Positions 24,517 through 35,900 of a DNA stretch of 64,000 bases are shown in pieces. The first letter of the stretch is position 1. Every line of letters starts with the position of its first letter. Both the position numbers and the translations under genes were made by a program. This stretch comes from Gonatopus flavifemur. Taxonomy: Eukaryota > Arthropoda > Insecta > Hymenoptera > Dryinidae. Below the pieces are notes generated by a model, which was given only the letters and a program-made list of their open reading frames with translations, was not told where the DNA came from and did not search any database. The stretch covers positions 18,786,001 to 18,850,000 of the forward strand of contig JAFFJZ010000003.1 of the NCBI GenBank assembly GCA_018340375.1, read 5' to 3'.

Positions 24517-24977
24517 CGGGGTCGGTGCCGAATCAACGAAAAAAAATTTACTAGCAGTATGAAGTTGTCATTTTGTTGCAGTATGAAATGAAATTAGTCA
24601 TAGATCATTGATTAAATTAAACGAAAAGTAAAAAACATTGATTTGCTAACACAACCCCACGGTAAACTTAATTTCCCTTTGTTATGTTTATGATTATGGT
24701 ATGGTTATGTTTATGATGACAACAAACCGATTTTCGTTCTCTACAGATGTTTGAAACAGTTTGATTGTACCGATCGATTAGGAAGATCATTAATAATTTT
24801 ATTAGAATGATGAATTACGTGTCTACTGTAACAAACGGGTGCAGTGAATAGGTTAACATCAAGAATTTTCGTTTAATTCAATCAATGATCTATGACTAAT
24901 TTCGTTTCATACTGCAACAAAATGACAACTTCATACTGCTAGTAAATTTTTTTTCGTTGATTCGGCACCGACCCGTT
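24517..24977. mobile_element. Inverted repeat with long near-identical arms
   Basis: Arms 24517-24628 and 24867-24977 (about 110 bp each) differ at only a few positions by eye. They share GTCGGTGCCGAATCAACG, TACTAGCAGTATGAAGTTG and TTAGTCATAGATCATTGATT. The spacer of about 240 bp has no ORF. The high identity implies recent origin. Confidence 0.8.
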
Positions 24978-24980
24978 AGA

Positions 24981-25641
24981 GGGTAAACCATAGTAAACCC
25001 GAAGTGCAGTAGACCCAGGGGGCATATAAACTCAAATGGGCATTTCTTAGCCTGATTTCGGTGGGCCTTCAATACACCGAATGGTTTTTGAAGCGAATGT
25101 TCATTATTCCGGAAATTCATGTTCCGAACGCTGATTATTATACAGAATGTATTTGATTGGATGAAAACTGCAATTTCTTGTAGTCTTTATAAGAATAAGG
25201 AATCTGATTGCTTTCGGCATAACGAACTTTCGGTCTATCAGCGTTCGGAATATGAATTTTCGGTGCAAAGACAATTCGGTGTACCCGAAGAGAACATGAA
25301 GCTTCAGCGAACGTTCAGATCAGATGTGTATAGATCGGGCCGAAGGTTCATTAGAGCTAACTTTTAGATTCACAAACGTTTGACAAAGGTTCTACGGACG
25401 TTGAAATGTCCGCTTCGAAATACATTCAAGAACCATAGATGGAACGTTCGCTGAAGGTTCATCGGAGGTTTGCCGAAGCTTCACAAAAAAGTACTCGAAA
25501 AAAGTTTAGTCATATTTTATCTCATTCGCATGAGGCTAGTAACAAACTATTATTCTTTGGGATTACTGCCGTTCGGGTTTACTGACTTCAGGTCTACTGT
25601 ACTTCGGGGCCATTGCACTTCGGGATGATTATGGTTTACCT
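24981..25641. mobile_element. TIR element with repeated CCCGAAGTGCA motifs
   Basis: GGGTAAACCATAGTAAACCC at the left pairs with the right end TATGGTTTACC. Both ends carry a run of spaced motifs of the form CCCGAAGTGCAGTA, several times at the right. No coding potential beyond chance ORFs. It abuts the previous element. Confidence 0.7.
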
Positions 25642-25945
25642 TGTAGAGATTGCTGACGTAAAGGTAACCTTTTATACATAGCATGCTACGTTAGGGCTCA
25701 ATTTATCCGTATGTGAATAAGTCCGAATAGGCTGTTGACCCGAATGGAATTGAACCCGAAAAAATTGATAACAATTATGATGATTGGAGCATGACTAGTA
25801 ACAAGTGGTGATTTTTCAGGTTCAACTTCAGTCGGGTTTATTTACATACAGGCCAATTGCCATGCTGCCAGCAAGCAGGAAACATAACAGAGAGAAGGTG
25901 AAATAGAAAATCTTCCCATTGAGCGCAATACATACTGGAGTGAAC

Positions 25946-26311
25946 TAGAGCTGCCAGATGGGCATTGCCGTCGAGGGGAAGTGTCCCCCCCCCCCCACTA
26001 TCATCCCATGTATATAAGTCAAAGTGTGTATCAGTTTCGTTTGGAGGTGAGAGTCAGGGTTGGCACGTAATATACTCCCAAGTATTTTACATAGTTTACG
26101 ACGACGTATCTTACCTACAAAACCAACCCCCTTGCCTTAGGGGGGAAGGAGGGTTCAAGTATCTTACACACATTACGTTTTTTATACCAAGTATATTACG
26201 GTAAGAAACTGAAAAATCACGTAATGAACCCAACCTTGGGTGAGAGTATGTGAGATGAACGATAGTGGGGGTACAATTCCCCTCAATGGCAATGCCCATC
26301 TGGCAGCTCCG
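25946..26311. mobile_element. hAT-like MITE family C copy 1, interrupted
   Basis: Ends TAGAGCTGCCAGATGGGC and GCCCATCTGGCAGCTCCG, flanked by GAGTGAAC (25938-25945) and GAGTGAGC (26312-26319), a 7-of-8 duplication. It is split by a second element at 26055-26239; without it the length is about 173 bp, close to the 167-bp copies. Confidence 0.85.
26055..26239. mobile_element. hAT-like MITE nested in family C copy 1
   Basis: Starts CAGGGTTGG and ends CCAACCTTGG, with a perfect 8-bp duplication GTGAGAGT at 26047-26054 and 26240-26247. 185 bp long, no ORF. Confidence 0.85.
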
Positions 26312-26545
26312 GAGTGAGCGCGGCAATGGAATCGCTTTTCCAGAGAGAGACAACGCTATTTATTTAACGCACATAGAAGCACACCGAATCGATTCTCTCT
26401 CTCGCCATTCTGATGGAATAGACAAAGATTCTGGCACACCAAATCGCACTTCTCTCTTTGTCCGCGCGTTTCCATCGGCACGCTCACACAAGTATGTGTT
26501 AAGCTCAATGGATTTTCCTTATTGCTAGTGGTATGCAATATGCCC

Positions 26546-26660
26546 GACTGGTAATAAGCCCAATTTCGCTATAATTGGTGAATCGCTAGTAATATCTAGT
26601 GATTTCACTAGGAACTTCTAGTTTTCAGCCAATGACAAGCAGCCGGGCTCATTACCAGTC
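26546..26660. mobile_element. Small palindromic MITE
   Basis: GACTGGTAATAAGCCC pairs with GGGCTCATTACCAGTC. The interior contains CTAGTGATTTCACTAG-like palindromes. Confidence 0.65.
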
Positions 26661-26761
26661 TTATGACACGTTGATTTGAAAGAGGAAGAAGTACATGGTA
26701 CTCAGTGACTACTCTGTACCACAGGGTAGTCTTGGTTATTTTACTTGTAAGTGCGGTAAGC

Positions 26762-26936
26762 CAGGGTACCCAAGCTGCAATGGACAGAAAAGTTTTATGT
26801 TCACCAGCCGAGATTGTAGGGGATGATACTATAACCACTAAAACTTGCTCCCTTTTACATTCATGTGCACATAAAAAAGGTTATGTGTTAGTAGCTATAG
26901 CAAACTTTTCTATCTATTGTAGCTTGGGTACCCCTG
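26762..26936. mobile_element. hAT-like MITE, 175 bp
   Basis: Ends CAGGGTACCCAAGCTGCAAT and AGCTTGGGTACCCCTG, with a perfect 8-bp duplication CGGTAAGC at 26754-26761 and 26937-26944. Its core resembles the hairpin at 27769. Confidence 0.88.
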
Positions 26937-27321
26937 CGGTAAGCTCACAGTGAACTCTATAATATACTAAAATGTGCACTTTCTCAATTTTCTGCAGCAT
27001 AGTCTGGTCAGAAAATAATCTGAAAGAGAGTGAGAGAGAGATCCGAAAAATTGGGACAGGATATCTTTTTTTAATATTTACTAGTTAAGAAAAAGAGGGA
27101 AAAAATTGGCTGAGTTTCACTTTCTCTTGCTCATGCAATTAATTATACTACTCTGACTGCGTGGATCTAGGGAGAACTCATTCCAGTATATCATGGAGTT
27201 CACTGTAAGCTTGCAATAGCCACAAAGGGGTTCCCGGGGGCTGCCAGCTCCCGCATTCTGGGATCACTGCCTTATTGCTCTTGTCATTTATCTTTCTCGC
27301 TCTCTCACTCGTTGCTGGCAG

Positions 27322-27488
27322 CAGAGCTGCCAAATGAGCTCCGACGCTGAGGGGAAGAGTACCCCTACCATCACTTCATGTATATAATAGTCGTAAGTAT
27401 TGGTAAGTAACACTTACAACACATACATATATGAGGTGATGGTGGGGGTACATTTTCCCTCAGCGTCGGAGCTCATCTGGCAGCTCTG
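27322..27488. mobile_element. hAT-like MITE family C copy 2, 167 bp
   Basis: Ends CAGAGCTGCCAAATGAGC and CATCTGGCAGCTCTG, with a perfect 8-bp duplication GCTGGCAG at 27314-27321 and 27489-27496. The element is almost entirely palindromic. Confidence 0.92.
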
Positions 27489-27768
27489 GCTGGCAGCCGC
27501 GAATCAAGATATAGAGAGTATCATGGTGGGGGGTCTTCTGGCCAAAGAAGTTTTTTACCGAATGGATACAATTTGACAATCGCTAGACAAACAACCACAA
27601 ATTTGATTGCTTTTGGGGACATGGCTTTTCGGGAGTACGCTATCTTACCTGGCTGAATCATGGCTCCTGTGGCCAGCCCCTTCTGACTCATGAATTTTCC
27701 CCTAAAAATCCGCTTCACATATTAAAGCTGAAATCAGTTCATCTAAGCTGTTTCATATTCGCCACCTC

Positions 27769-27879
27769 GAACTATAAAGGGCAATACTATCGCCACTAAC
27801 ACATACCGCTTTCAACATTCATGTGCACACAGAAGAGAAGTATGTGTTAGTGGCTATAGTATTGCCCTCTAGAGTTTCA
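27769..27879. mobile_element. Hairpin element, about 110 bp
   Basis: GGGCAATACTATCGCCACTA and its near-perfect complement form a stem of about 30 bp around a short loop. The related sequence forms the core of the element at 26762. Confidence 0.65.
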
Positions 27880-27968
27880 GATGATAAACATTGTTGGATT
27901 GGCGACCCTGGCTGAAATCCCCAAGAAATCCAGGTGGTGATCACATCGACTTGGTCGAATTATAACCG

Positions 27969-28140
27969 GTAACGGTGCAATGTCCTGAAAGTGCAACGTC
28001 CCGAAAGCACGATGTCCCATCAGGCCGATAGCCCAAAATTAGCTGATTGGTCCATACCTAGTAACCTACTAAAAACTTCCTAGAAATTGATCGATCAGCA
28101 AATTTCGGGCTATTGACCTCCCGGGACATTGGACCGTTAC
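27969..28140. mobile_element. Inverted-repeat element with CCCGAAAG motifs
   Basis: GTAACGGTGCAATGTCC pairs with GGACATTGGACCGTTAC. Three spaced GTCC(C/T)GAAAG-like units follow at the left. The style matches the element at 24981. Confidence 0.65.
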
Positions 28141-28218
28141 TATCATAACCTCAAAATATCAATGTTGCAAAGGGTGGTTTCGTAAAGATCAAAAGTTTAC
28201 AGATTCCTTGTTGGAATG

Positions 28219-28348
28219 GTCTAGTCAGTTACGAGTTTGTAACGCCTGCACTAACGAGAAATTAGAGACTGGTGAGTGCCTCATAAGTATTTAGTGAATT
28301 GGCTAGTTTTTCGCTGGTGCGACGTTACAAACTCGTAAATGCCTAGAC
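28219..28348. mobile_element. Inverted-repeat element, 130 bp
   Basis: GTCTAGTCAGTTACGAGTTT pairs with AAACTCGTAAATGCCTAGAC. No clear target duplication. Confidence 0.65.
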
Positions 28349-28515
28349 TATTCTACTTGAGATGTACCAAGAGATGTTCATAATTTCCTATTCAATTTTT
28401 GTACTAAATTATTTTTTTTACAAAATTGATAGGCCAATCAACACGGAAAGCATTCTACAATTTTTCGTTCACTTTGTGAACAAGAGGTTCAGACAGTCAG
28501 CTGTCAAAGCCCGTA

Positions 28516-28682
28516 CAGTGATCCCAGATGAGCTCCGAACTGAGGGGAAGAGTATCCCCCACCACTATGCCATATATTTACGAACATATGTAGTGGTGCA
28601 CCAACACATACGTTACATGTATATATGGCATAGTGGTGGGGGATACTCTTCCCCTCAGTTCGGAGCTCATCGGGGATCACTG
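28516..28682. mobile_element. hAT-like MITE family C copy 3, 167 bp
   Basis: Ends CAGTGATCCCAGATGAGC and GCTCATCGGGGATCACTG, with a perfect 8-bp duplication AGCCCGTA at 28508-28515 and 28683-28690. Stem arms of about 60 bp are almost identical, and the length equals copy 2 exactly. Confidence 0.92.
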
Positions 28683-28705
28683 AGCCCGTACAGCACAACC
28701 ACCGA

Positions 28706-28814
28706 CACTGTTGCCAGGTTAGGGAAAACTAGGGTCTCTTCATTGGTCATTCCATTCAATGGAGCCAATTCATTGGTAGATTCCCTTGGAAATTCCCCTA
28801 ACCTGGCAACTCTG
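28706..28814. mobile_element. hAT-like MITE, 109 bp
   Basis: Ends CACTGTTGCCAGGTTAGGG and CCTAACCTGGCAACTCTG, with a perfect 8-bp duplication ACCACCGA at 28698-28705 and 28815-28822. It sits inside the fold-back element around it. Confidence 0.88.
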
Positions 28815-29654
28815 ACCACCGATCCTCCACCTAAAACTTCGGTGGGAGGTGGAGAATTGGTGGAGAAATGGGAGCCGTGGAAATGAGGGAGACTTTTCGT
28901 TTAGGCAACGGAGAGGCGACGGAGAAATGTCCGCCCTCTGTATTTTTAATAAAATTCATAATAGCGCATTTAAATAACCAAATCTGAATGTATTATTAAT
29001 CCACCAACATGGATTTTATTGAAAATATAGGAGGCGGATATTTCTCCGTTGCCTCAACGGAGACTCTTCCTTATTCCCCCTCTATTGCCACGGCTCCCAT
29101 TTCTCCACCAATTCTCCACCTCCATTCCACCGAAGTCCTAGGTGGAGGAACGGTGGTTGTGCGGTACGGGAGAGGGCTCCTTGGGGCCAAGGGCTTTCGT
29201 AGTCGGAAGGATTCTATAACTCAGTGCATTTAGTGGCGCCCCAAGTTACCCAAACTTGCACCAAGTATTCCGAATTTGCTATTTTCAGTTATAAAAACGA
29301 ATTGATTGGTTTGGTAGTAAACGCTCTTTTCTTCAGATGATACGAGCGGTTTTTGGATCCCTCTTTGAAAGGAGATCCCTCTATGAAAATTGAACCAATT
29401 CACAATTTTTTATAGATTTCTGATAGAACGCTCTAAAAGAAATTGTGAAAGCGATTGGTTTAAAGTCATTCCGCCGGAACGAATTCCGGTCCATGGGAGG
29501 CCAGCCTTATACGGAAAAACAATGCGGTTGGACTGAAATAATATGGTAGTTCGTGCAATGCATCAAAGTCAATCGATAAACAAACTGAAATAAATAAGAA
29601 CAATATTACCCCATATTTCATACTATAGATTTTTTTTCACATCAATATGTACAA

Positions 29655-29660
29655 TTTATT
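29655..29660 (-). terminator. Candidate polyadenylation signal of Tat
   Basis: AATAAA on the minus strand, 92 nt past the stop codon, followed by a GT-containing stretch. Its position is typical for a short insect 3' UTR. Confidence 0.6.
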
Positions 29661-29751
29661 TGGACTAAAAGGACGATGAAATGGGTCATAACAATAATGT
29701 TAATGAACTCAAGAAATATAGAAATCAAATATGACGAATGGAACATTTTTT

Positions 29752-29913
29752 CTAATACATTATTTTTGTATCTGACAAGTTGATTTTTCCGAATTCTTCT
29801 GCTGTCTTACAGTGATGTCTTCCGCAGAATTCCTGAATCCTTTGACACGCTTCTTCAAGCATATCCTGGGGGACTGTTATGACCAATCTCATATAAGAGG
29901 GATAATCAAAGCA
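29752..29913 (-). CDS. Tat: Tat exon 11 (residues 378-430 and stop)
   Basis: Encodes [20 protein letters not shown], the IQEFCGRH block, and a short divergent tail to a TAG stop at 29754-29752. Arg386 is the conserved carboxylate-binding arginine. Acceptor TTTTTCAG. Confidence 0.93.
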   Translation of the reverse strand, partial: CFDYPSYMRLVITVPQDMLEEACQRIQEFCGRHHCKTAEEFGKINLSDTKIMY

Positions 29914-32900
29914 CTGAAAAAGAAAAGAAAATTTATTGAAATGGATTGTATGGATTTCCCACCTTAGTGCAAAAATTTAACTGAAAATCTCTGAAAATTT
30001 CAGAAAAAAGTGGAAAGTTTTTCGGAGGATTTCAGTGGTAATCGTAGTTTTTCAGAGAGTTCCAGTGTTTGTCAGACAAATCCAGAATTTTCCAAAGATA
30101 TTCATAGTATTATTTTAGAGAATTTTTCAATGGAAAACGTCCAATACGCAAGAGTTTTTCAGAATTTTCCAGCGATTTTCAGAGTCTTTCAAATTCTTTC
30201 ACACGGAGAAAAATAAGATAGTAAAAACTACAAAATTTCCTAGTGAATTAGTACTCTATCCTCCTTCAATTCTCGAGAAACGAAGGATAGAAACCCGGCT
30301 TCGCCGGTCTTTCGTCTTTTGTTCCACGCAAGTTGGAGAAAGATAGAGGACTTCTCAGTCCGCCCCTGCCGTGGAGGCGAAGTGGATATAAGGTGGAGGA
30401 ACTGGGTTGCCAGAAACAAAAGAATAAGAGCACCGAGACCGGAATATATTGGTCGTTCCAATTAAAAGGAGTATTTGCTTAGATGTAGGCCGTTGGATCT
30501 CAAAAATTGTGGCATCGCTGTGGAGGACGCGACGTAGAGGCGACGTAGAAATGTTCGACGATCGGTGGTTGTGCTGGACAGGATTATCACTTGGTTTCTT
30601 TTCAGGAGAAATTAAGTATGCATTCGATAGAAATTCTACGTAACTGTACTCTGATGAGAATATTTAGGGTGATTGCTTGATGTGAAATGGGTAAAATTGG
30701 CTTTGGCTATAATCCTAGTGCCAATGATGGGGTGAAAAGTTCATCATTGAATTTGATTCATTAGGCCGGCGTCACATGGAGCTTGGTTACATGAACCCTT
30801 GGTTGAAGAAAGAGGCAAATATTCACCTCTCTCTTCAACCAAGTCTCACGCTCCACTTTCCGCCCTTCTTCAGCTCCATGTGGGGGTGGACTTGGGGTTG
30901 GATCATCACACGGAAAAAAAATAATAGTTGCAGCAACTACTCAAATAGTCGATTTTCGACCATCTACTTAAGTAGTTCCTGTAGCTACTTAGTAGGCAGA
31001 ACAAGTGACACGTTAGCTGTCTCAACTAATTCAAAATACCTCAGGTTTCCACGTTAGTTAGTGCAACTATCGAGTTACTTGTCCTGACTACTAAGTAGCT
31101 GCAGCAACTACTCAAGTGGATGGTCGAAAATCGTCTATTTAAGTGGTTGCTGCAACTATTTCTTTTTTTCCGTGGCAATAATCATTATATGTAGGGTTGT
31201 CAGGGGGTTTATTGGCTTGTATTCCTGTCGTGGGCCAACTAAGAACCTTCCGTCAACCTTACAACAATTTCCCAGTTGATGCTGATGAACGATTCTTGTC
31301 TTCAATGTGTCACAAAAGATTGACGTCCTGCATCGAGAAGAGTACAACTTTACCTGATTTCGCATGAAAAAAAACTCAACATAGGAGAACATAAATCTCT
31401 AATCCTGGGATATTATTCCACCGTGAGGTAGAGAATCCAAGATCAAGTAGTTTGGTGATCTAAAATCACGCAGTTGGATATAAAACAAATCACCAATCGG
31501 TTGATTTTGTTTCACACCAGTAGTGGAATAAACAATTACGTAAAGTTCGGTGATTTGATATATTGAGATTTCCCTCCGTGTGATAATGGGAACTATGGAT
31601 GAAAGTTGTCCATGATGTTGACCATGAATTTTTTGATCACATCATATTCAAATAACGGACAAAATGATCAGAAATTGAGTTGATTATATGATCGTTATGA
31701 CAATCAATCGACCATTTAATTGACAAGCTTACATCCCTAGTTGCATCCAAAGAGATGAATTCAAACAATATAAACATACGATAGTGTTCAAGAAAGAAGA
31801 AGAAGAAGTAATGGAACTGCATTGGAACAATTTTTCTTTTATCTTGACGAGGATTTAGCATAATCAGAGTGAACGTGGCTAATTGAAATGATGGAAAAAC
31901 CACAAACCTGTCCAGGAAGGCAAAACACAGATTCCTCGATGAGCAGTCGTTGCACGAATTCCAGTTCGTTATTGAATTCCGGAAAACAGGGTAAATCTAT
32001 GTAAACCTGCAAGAGAAACAAGCTCAATAATTTATCCATCGTAAATTTGTTGAAACATAGCAATGTATGAAACTTGTATGCACACAATATATGTACGACC
32101 CAGAGGGTCAATCGCCATATTATGCTCTGTGATGGTAATATCTAGCTAAGTATTTACATTTTAATGTACAAACATTCATAATAACGTTTTAATGTGTGTT
32201 TCTTGTCCCACGTGATGTCATATACGTACACGTACTAACGGAACACTGAATTATCAATAAACATAAATAACACGTAAACGTATTGGCGAAGCGAGTAATT
32301 ATCAGAAACATGCCTCAAGGTGATATAGATGAATTTGTTCATTCTTGTGTAATATTTCAAATATTTTATAGCATTATAGCAAATATCGTAGCAATGAATC
32401 GAAAGATGATATTTACAATTTCACTAAGCTAAATCACTTAGCTTTTACTGCTAATCGCAAGGAATCCTATTAATAGAATGTGCTCTCAAAATTCACAGCG
32501 CTCACGGCTAAATTTTAGAGGTCGACATTTGGATAGCGGAAGACTATTCGTCTATGATATTTTTGATGCGGTGTCTTCATTTTGGACATCGAAAGAAATA
32601 CCACTGCCATGAGATTCTGACTTCCTCTGTGCTTTAAGATTTCGCGAAAAGTACCCAAGTAGCACCAGAATATACTATGAAAGTCCTGAGAATATTCGAA
32701 ATATGTTCTGTGTACATTTCAAGAGACCGTTTCATAGGTACCATGCACATTCATTGAACGTATGTAATCGAATATACGACTAGACGGTACGCCAATCGAA
32801 CGTCGATTGAATAAATATCGTACATTTCGAACGTACTATGTACGTTCTAAGTAGATTCAAAACAGTCTCATTCAAATATTCCATGAACTTTCATCATATA

Positions 32901-35900
32901 TTCTTCGTATCTCATTCGTACATTCTACGAACGTTTCTATGTCGTATGTAGATACTTTGAACTTCTGTTGCTGCTTGGGTGGCTATTCTCACGGCACCGG
33001 TATTTTCTAGAAAAATAGTTCCCACAGTTAATTTTCAATTATCCAAATATCAGCGAATATTTCTTCTGTGGTCTATAAATAAATATTATGAATTTTCATT
33101 TGAAAATGCGTATTGTGCGTAACATTGTATTACAATGAAATTTACTTACCATCATATACATTGCTCCATCAGGCATTATGGGTTTTAAACCAGGAACTTT
33201 CGTGATGCAATTGTAAGCCAATGTAGAATGTGTCTGTTGAATATTGAACATTGCGTTAATACACAGATTTGATGGAAAAAGTTCAGAAATTATTACGTTT
33301 TCAGTACAGAATATTCATTTTTATTAAATCAAATGGAAAGGATCCACGGTTGAAAAAGGAAGATTTTCCAATGATATGTTCATGAAGTTGGACAGTATCA
33401 GCGAATCATTTGTTCATCGTTATAGAATTTTTTTCCAAAAGTATCATTTCGTCATTTATGGTATACTTATCAAATATTACTAAAAATTCATTCATTTAAT
33501 ATGTTCCATAGATTGATTCAATCGAATCGTTTCAAGCTCAACATGGATGTTTGGAATAAATACTCCTTACATTTTCTGGAGTCAGATTTTACTCTTCAGA
33601 GGTGACCTGTGAAGTTTCAAATGTTTTGTATGAACGCTTGAGGTTTCAAGTTGAGACTTTCATATAAACCTCAATCAAAAGGAGCGAAATATCGCTTGAA
33701 ATGAATAAAAATAGACATTTCAATTCTATCATCTTCATCTTCAATTATATATAATTTATATATAGCTTTGAAATTTTTTCCACTAGTGGTTTGTTCCACA
33801 TTCATCAATGAAATGTTTTGATCAATTGATGAATAAAGCAGACATCATGTGTGTACGTGTACCACACGGACGAATTTGTGTCTCTAATAATGTATTTATA
33901 GTTCATGCGAACTTCAGAAATCAACCTTGAAGCGCGTTTAATATTCTCTGTATAGTTAGGGGTCATCCATAAACTACGTGGCCAATATAGAGGGATGGGG
34001 GGGGGGGTTGGTTCCAAACTACGTGTTGTTTTTATTTATGTTGTACTTGGAAGAAAACTCTATATATGAATATCCAGAAAAATGATCCATTTGAATATAA
34101 CCCAAATATATATTTGATTGGATCAAATAAGATTCTTCTTCATTCGAGTCAATCTCATTTGAAATGAGAGAAATTTTATTTCAATGAAATAAATCTTTCA
34201 TTTCAGTTCATTTCAATTTTATTAAGGTCATATTTGAATAAAAATTCATTTGATTGAAATTAATTTAGCTGAACGTGAAAAACTACGTTCCCACGTGGGG
34301 GGGGGGGGGTCGTTCAAAGAAAAGCCACGGTAGAGCTACATTGGGGGGGAGGGGGGGGTCAAAAAGTTGCAAAAACAGGGCCACGTAGTTTTTGGACGGC
34401 CCCTCACAAGCTTGACAATTATTCGATACATCTCAATCACTTTATTGTACACGCGAGGAAATGAGATTTGACGTATTTCAAAATACAAGAAATTAATCCC
34501 TCTTAATCTGATCTATACCCCGAGTAAGGAATTGTGGTTATTAGAGATATAAGTTCGTGGGGTATAATATCCGCTTGGCTGAGTGATATACACATAATGA
34601 TTATAATCGTAAATCGATGAAAACATTGACGCTGCGAATGCTTTTTCCTACCTATCACATTGTTTCGTATCGTACACACGAAGCTAACGAATAACATAAA
34701 TCGATAAAAGTTTCCTATTTGTTTTTATGCATCCGAAATTTGTCCTTTCTCTTTTCGTACGCAATTAAACCGATGAGGAAATTCTTTCAAGAAAGTTGTG
34801 TAACTTATAAAAGGACAAATCCAATAGAAACAACGCGAAATCAATGAGAAGAACAAGTTTTCTGCTGAATAGAACTCGATTGGAGGTTGAAACATCTTTC
34901 GCAGTTCGATAACGACTGACAAAAAAGTTTACCCAAGTCTGACAAGACAACTTCCAGTAGTCTTAGTCCGTCTTTTATCAGCCCAACCGAAGATCGTTCT
35001 CTAACAACGGACACATGCGATAGATGGAATCATGATTTATATTACAACCATATATCGTTATCGGTATCAAGTATCATTCTTTTATGGTTGTTCGGATACC
35101 CCTGACGATCGTTAATAAACAAGCGTGGATTGAAAAATTTAGCGGGTTTCTTTGCTTTGGATCTCTACAGGAGAAACAATTTCTGAAAATTTATACTGTT
35201 ATTGATTTTCAGAATGAATCTAAATATTAGGGAGAATTTTCGGACAGTTCGGACCCATTACTGTGAAAAATTACAGAATCTATCTGAATTTTTGGAGAAT
35301 TTTTTACAGTGATTTAATGTAAGAATCAACAGAAAATATACACCCTGACAAAATCATATTCTGAAAATGAGAAACTCCTCTGTAATGAGCACCGGAATAT
35401 ATTCATCTTAACATGAGTGAAAATTCTTCTAATATTCAGATAAAGATCGAATTCCCCTAAAAAACAATGCTCAATCTTACACTGGTTGCATGAAAGGATC
35501 AGAGTAATGATAACTGTTACAGCAAAAATATTCTAATAGAAATATCGCAATTTTTTCTCATAACTGACAAAGCGCTAGAGAACAATGACTATTGAGTAGA
35601 ACTAACGATTTAATGCAAACAAATTTTTGAATCCATATGATTTATTCTCAAGTTTATCACGTTCTTGTTTGTTGTTCTTTTATTATATGAGAAAGATTCA
35701 TTCAATGCATTCAAGTGAACATTTTTTCAGTCCAAAGAAATATATCTTGAATCCCTGAAGTTTGAATCGTTAGGGTTCAGACAGAACTGGAATTCCGGGA
35801 AATTCGGGAAAACTCAGGAAAATAAAAATTGGACTCGAAACACCGGGAATTCTCAGGGAAATGATCAAAAACTCCCAAAATAAAAATTTGTTCGTTAATT

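Larger units (their letters stand above)
28500..29205. mobile_element. Large fold-back element containing two nested MITEs
   Basis: Arms of about 165 bp pair (28815-28978 with 29010-29170; shared AATTCTCCACC, GAGCCGTGG, CGGAGA blocks). The outer left sequence (CCCGTACAGCACAACCACCG) is itself split by two hAT-like MITEs that must be younger. Outer limits are approximate. Part of the same family appears inverted near 30535-30580 (GATCGGTGGTTGTGCTG). Confidence 0.7.

Noticed and set aside
28362..28886. 174-codon ORF on the plus strand
   Set aside because: It runs through two hAT-like MITEs and their duplications; the coding look comes from palindromic repeat sequence.
31395..31582. Possible TIR element (CCGTGAGG ... 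CCTCCGTG)
   Set aside because: The two ends pair only for a few bases; evidence too weak.
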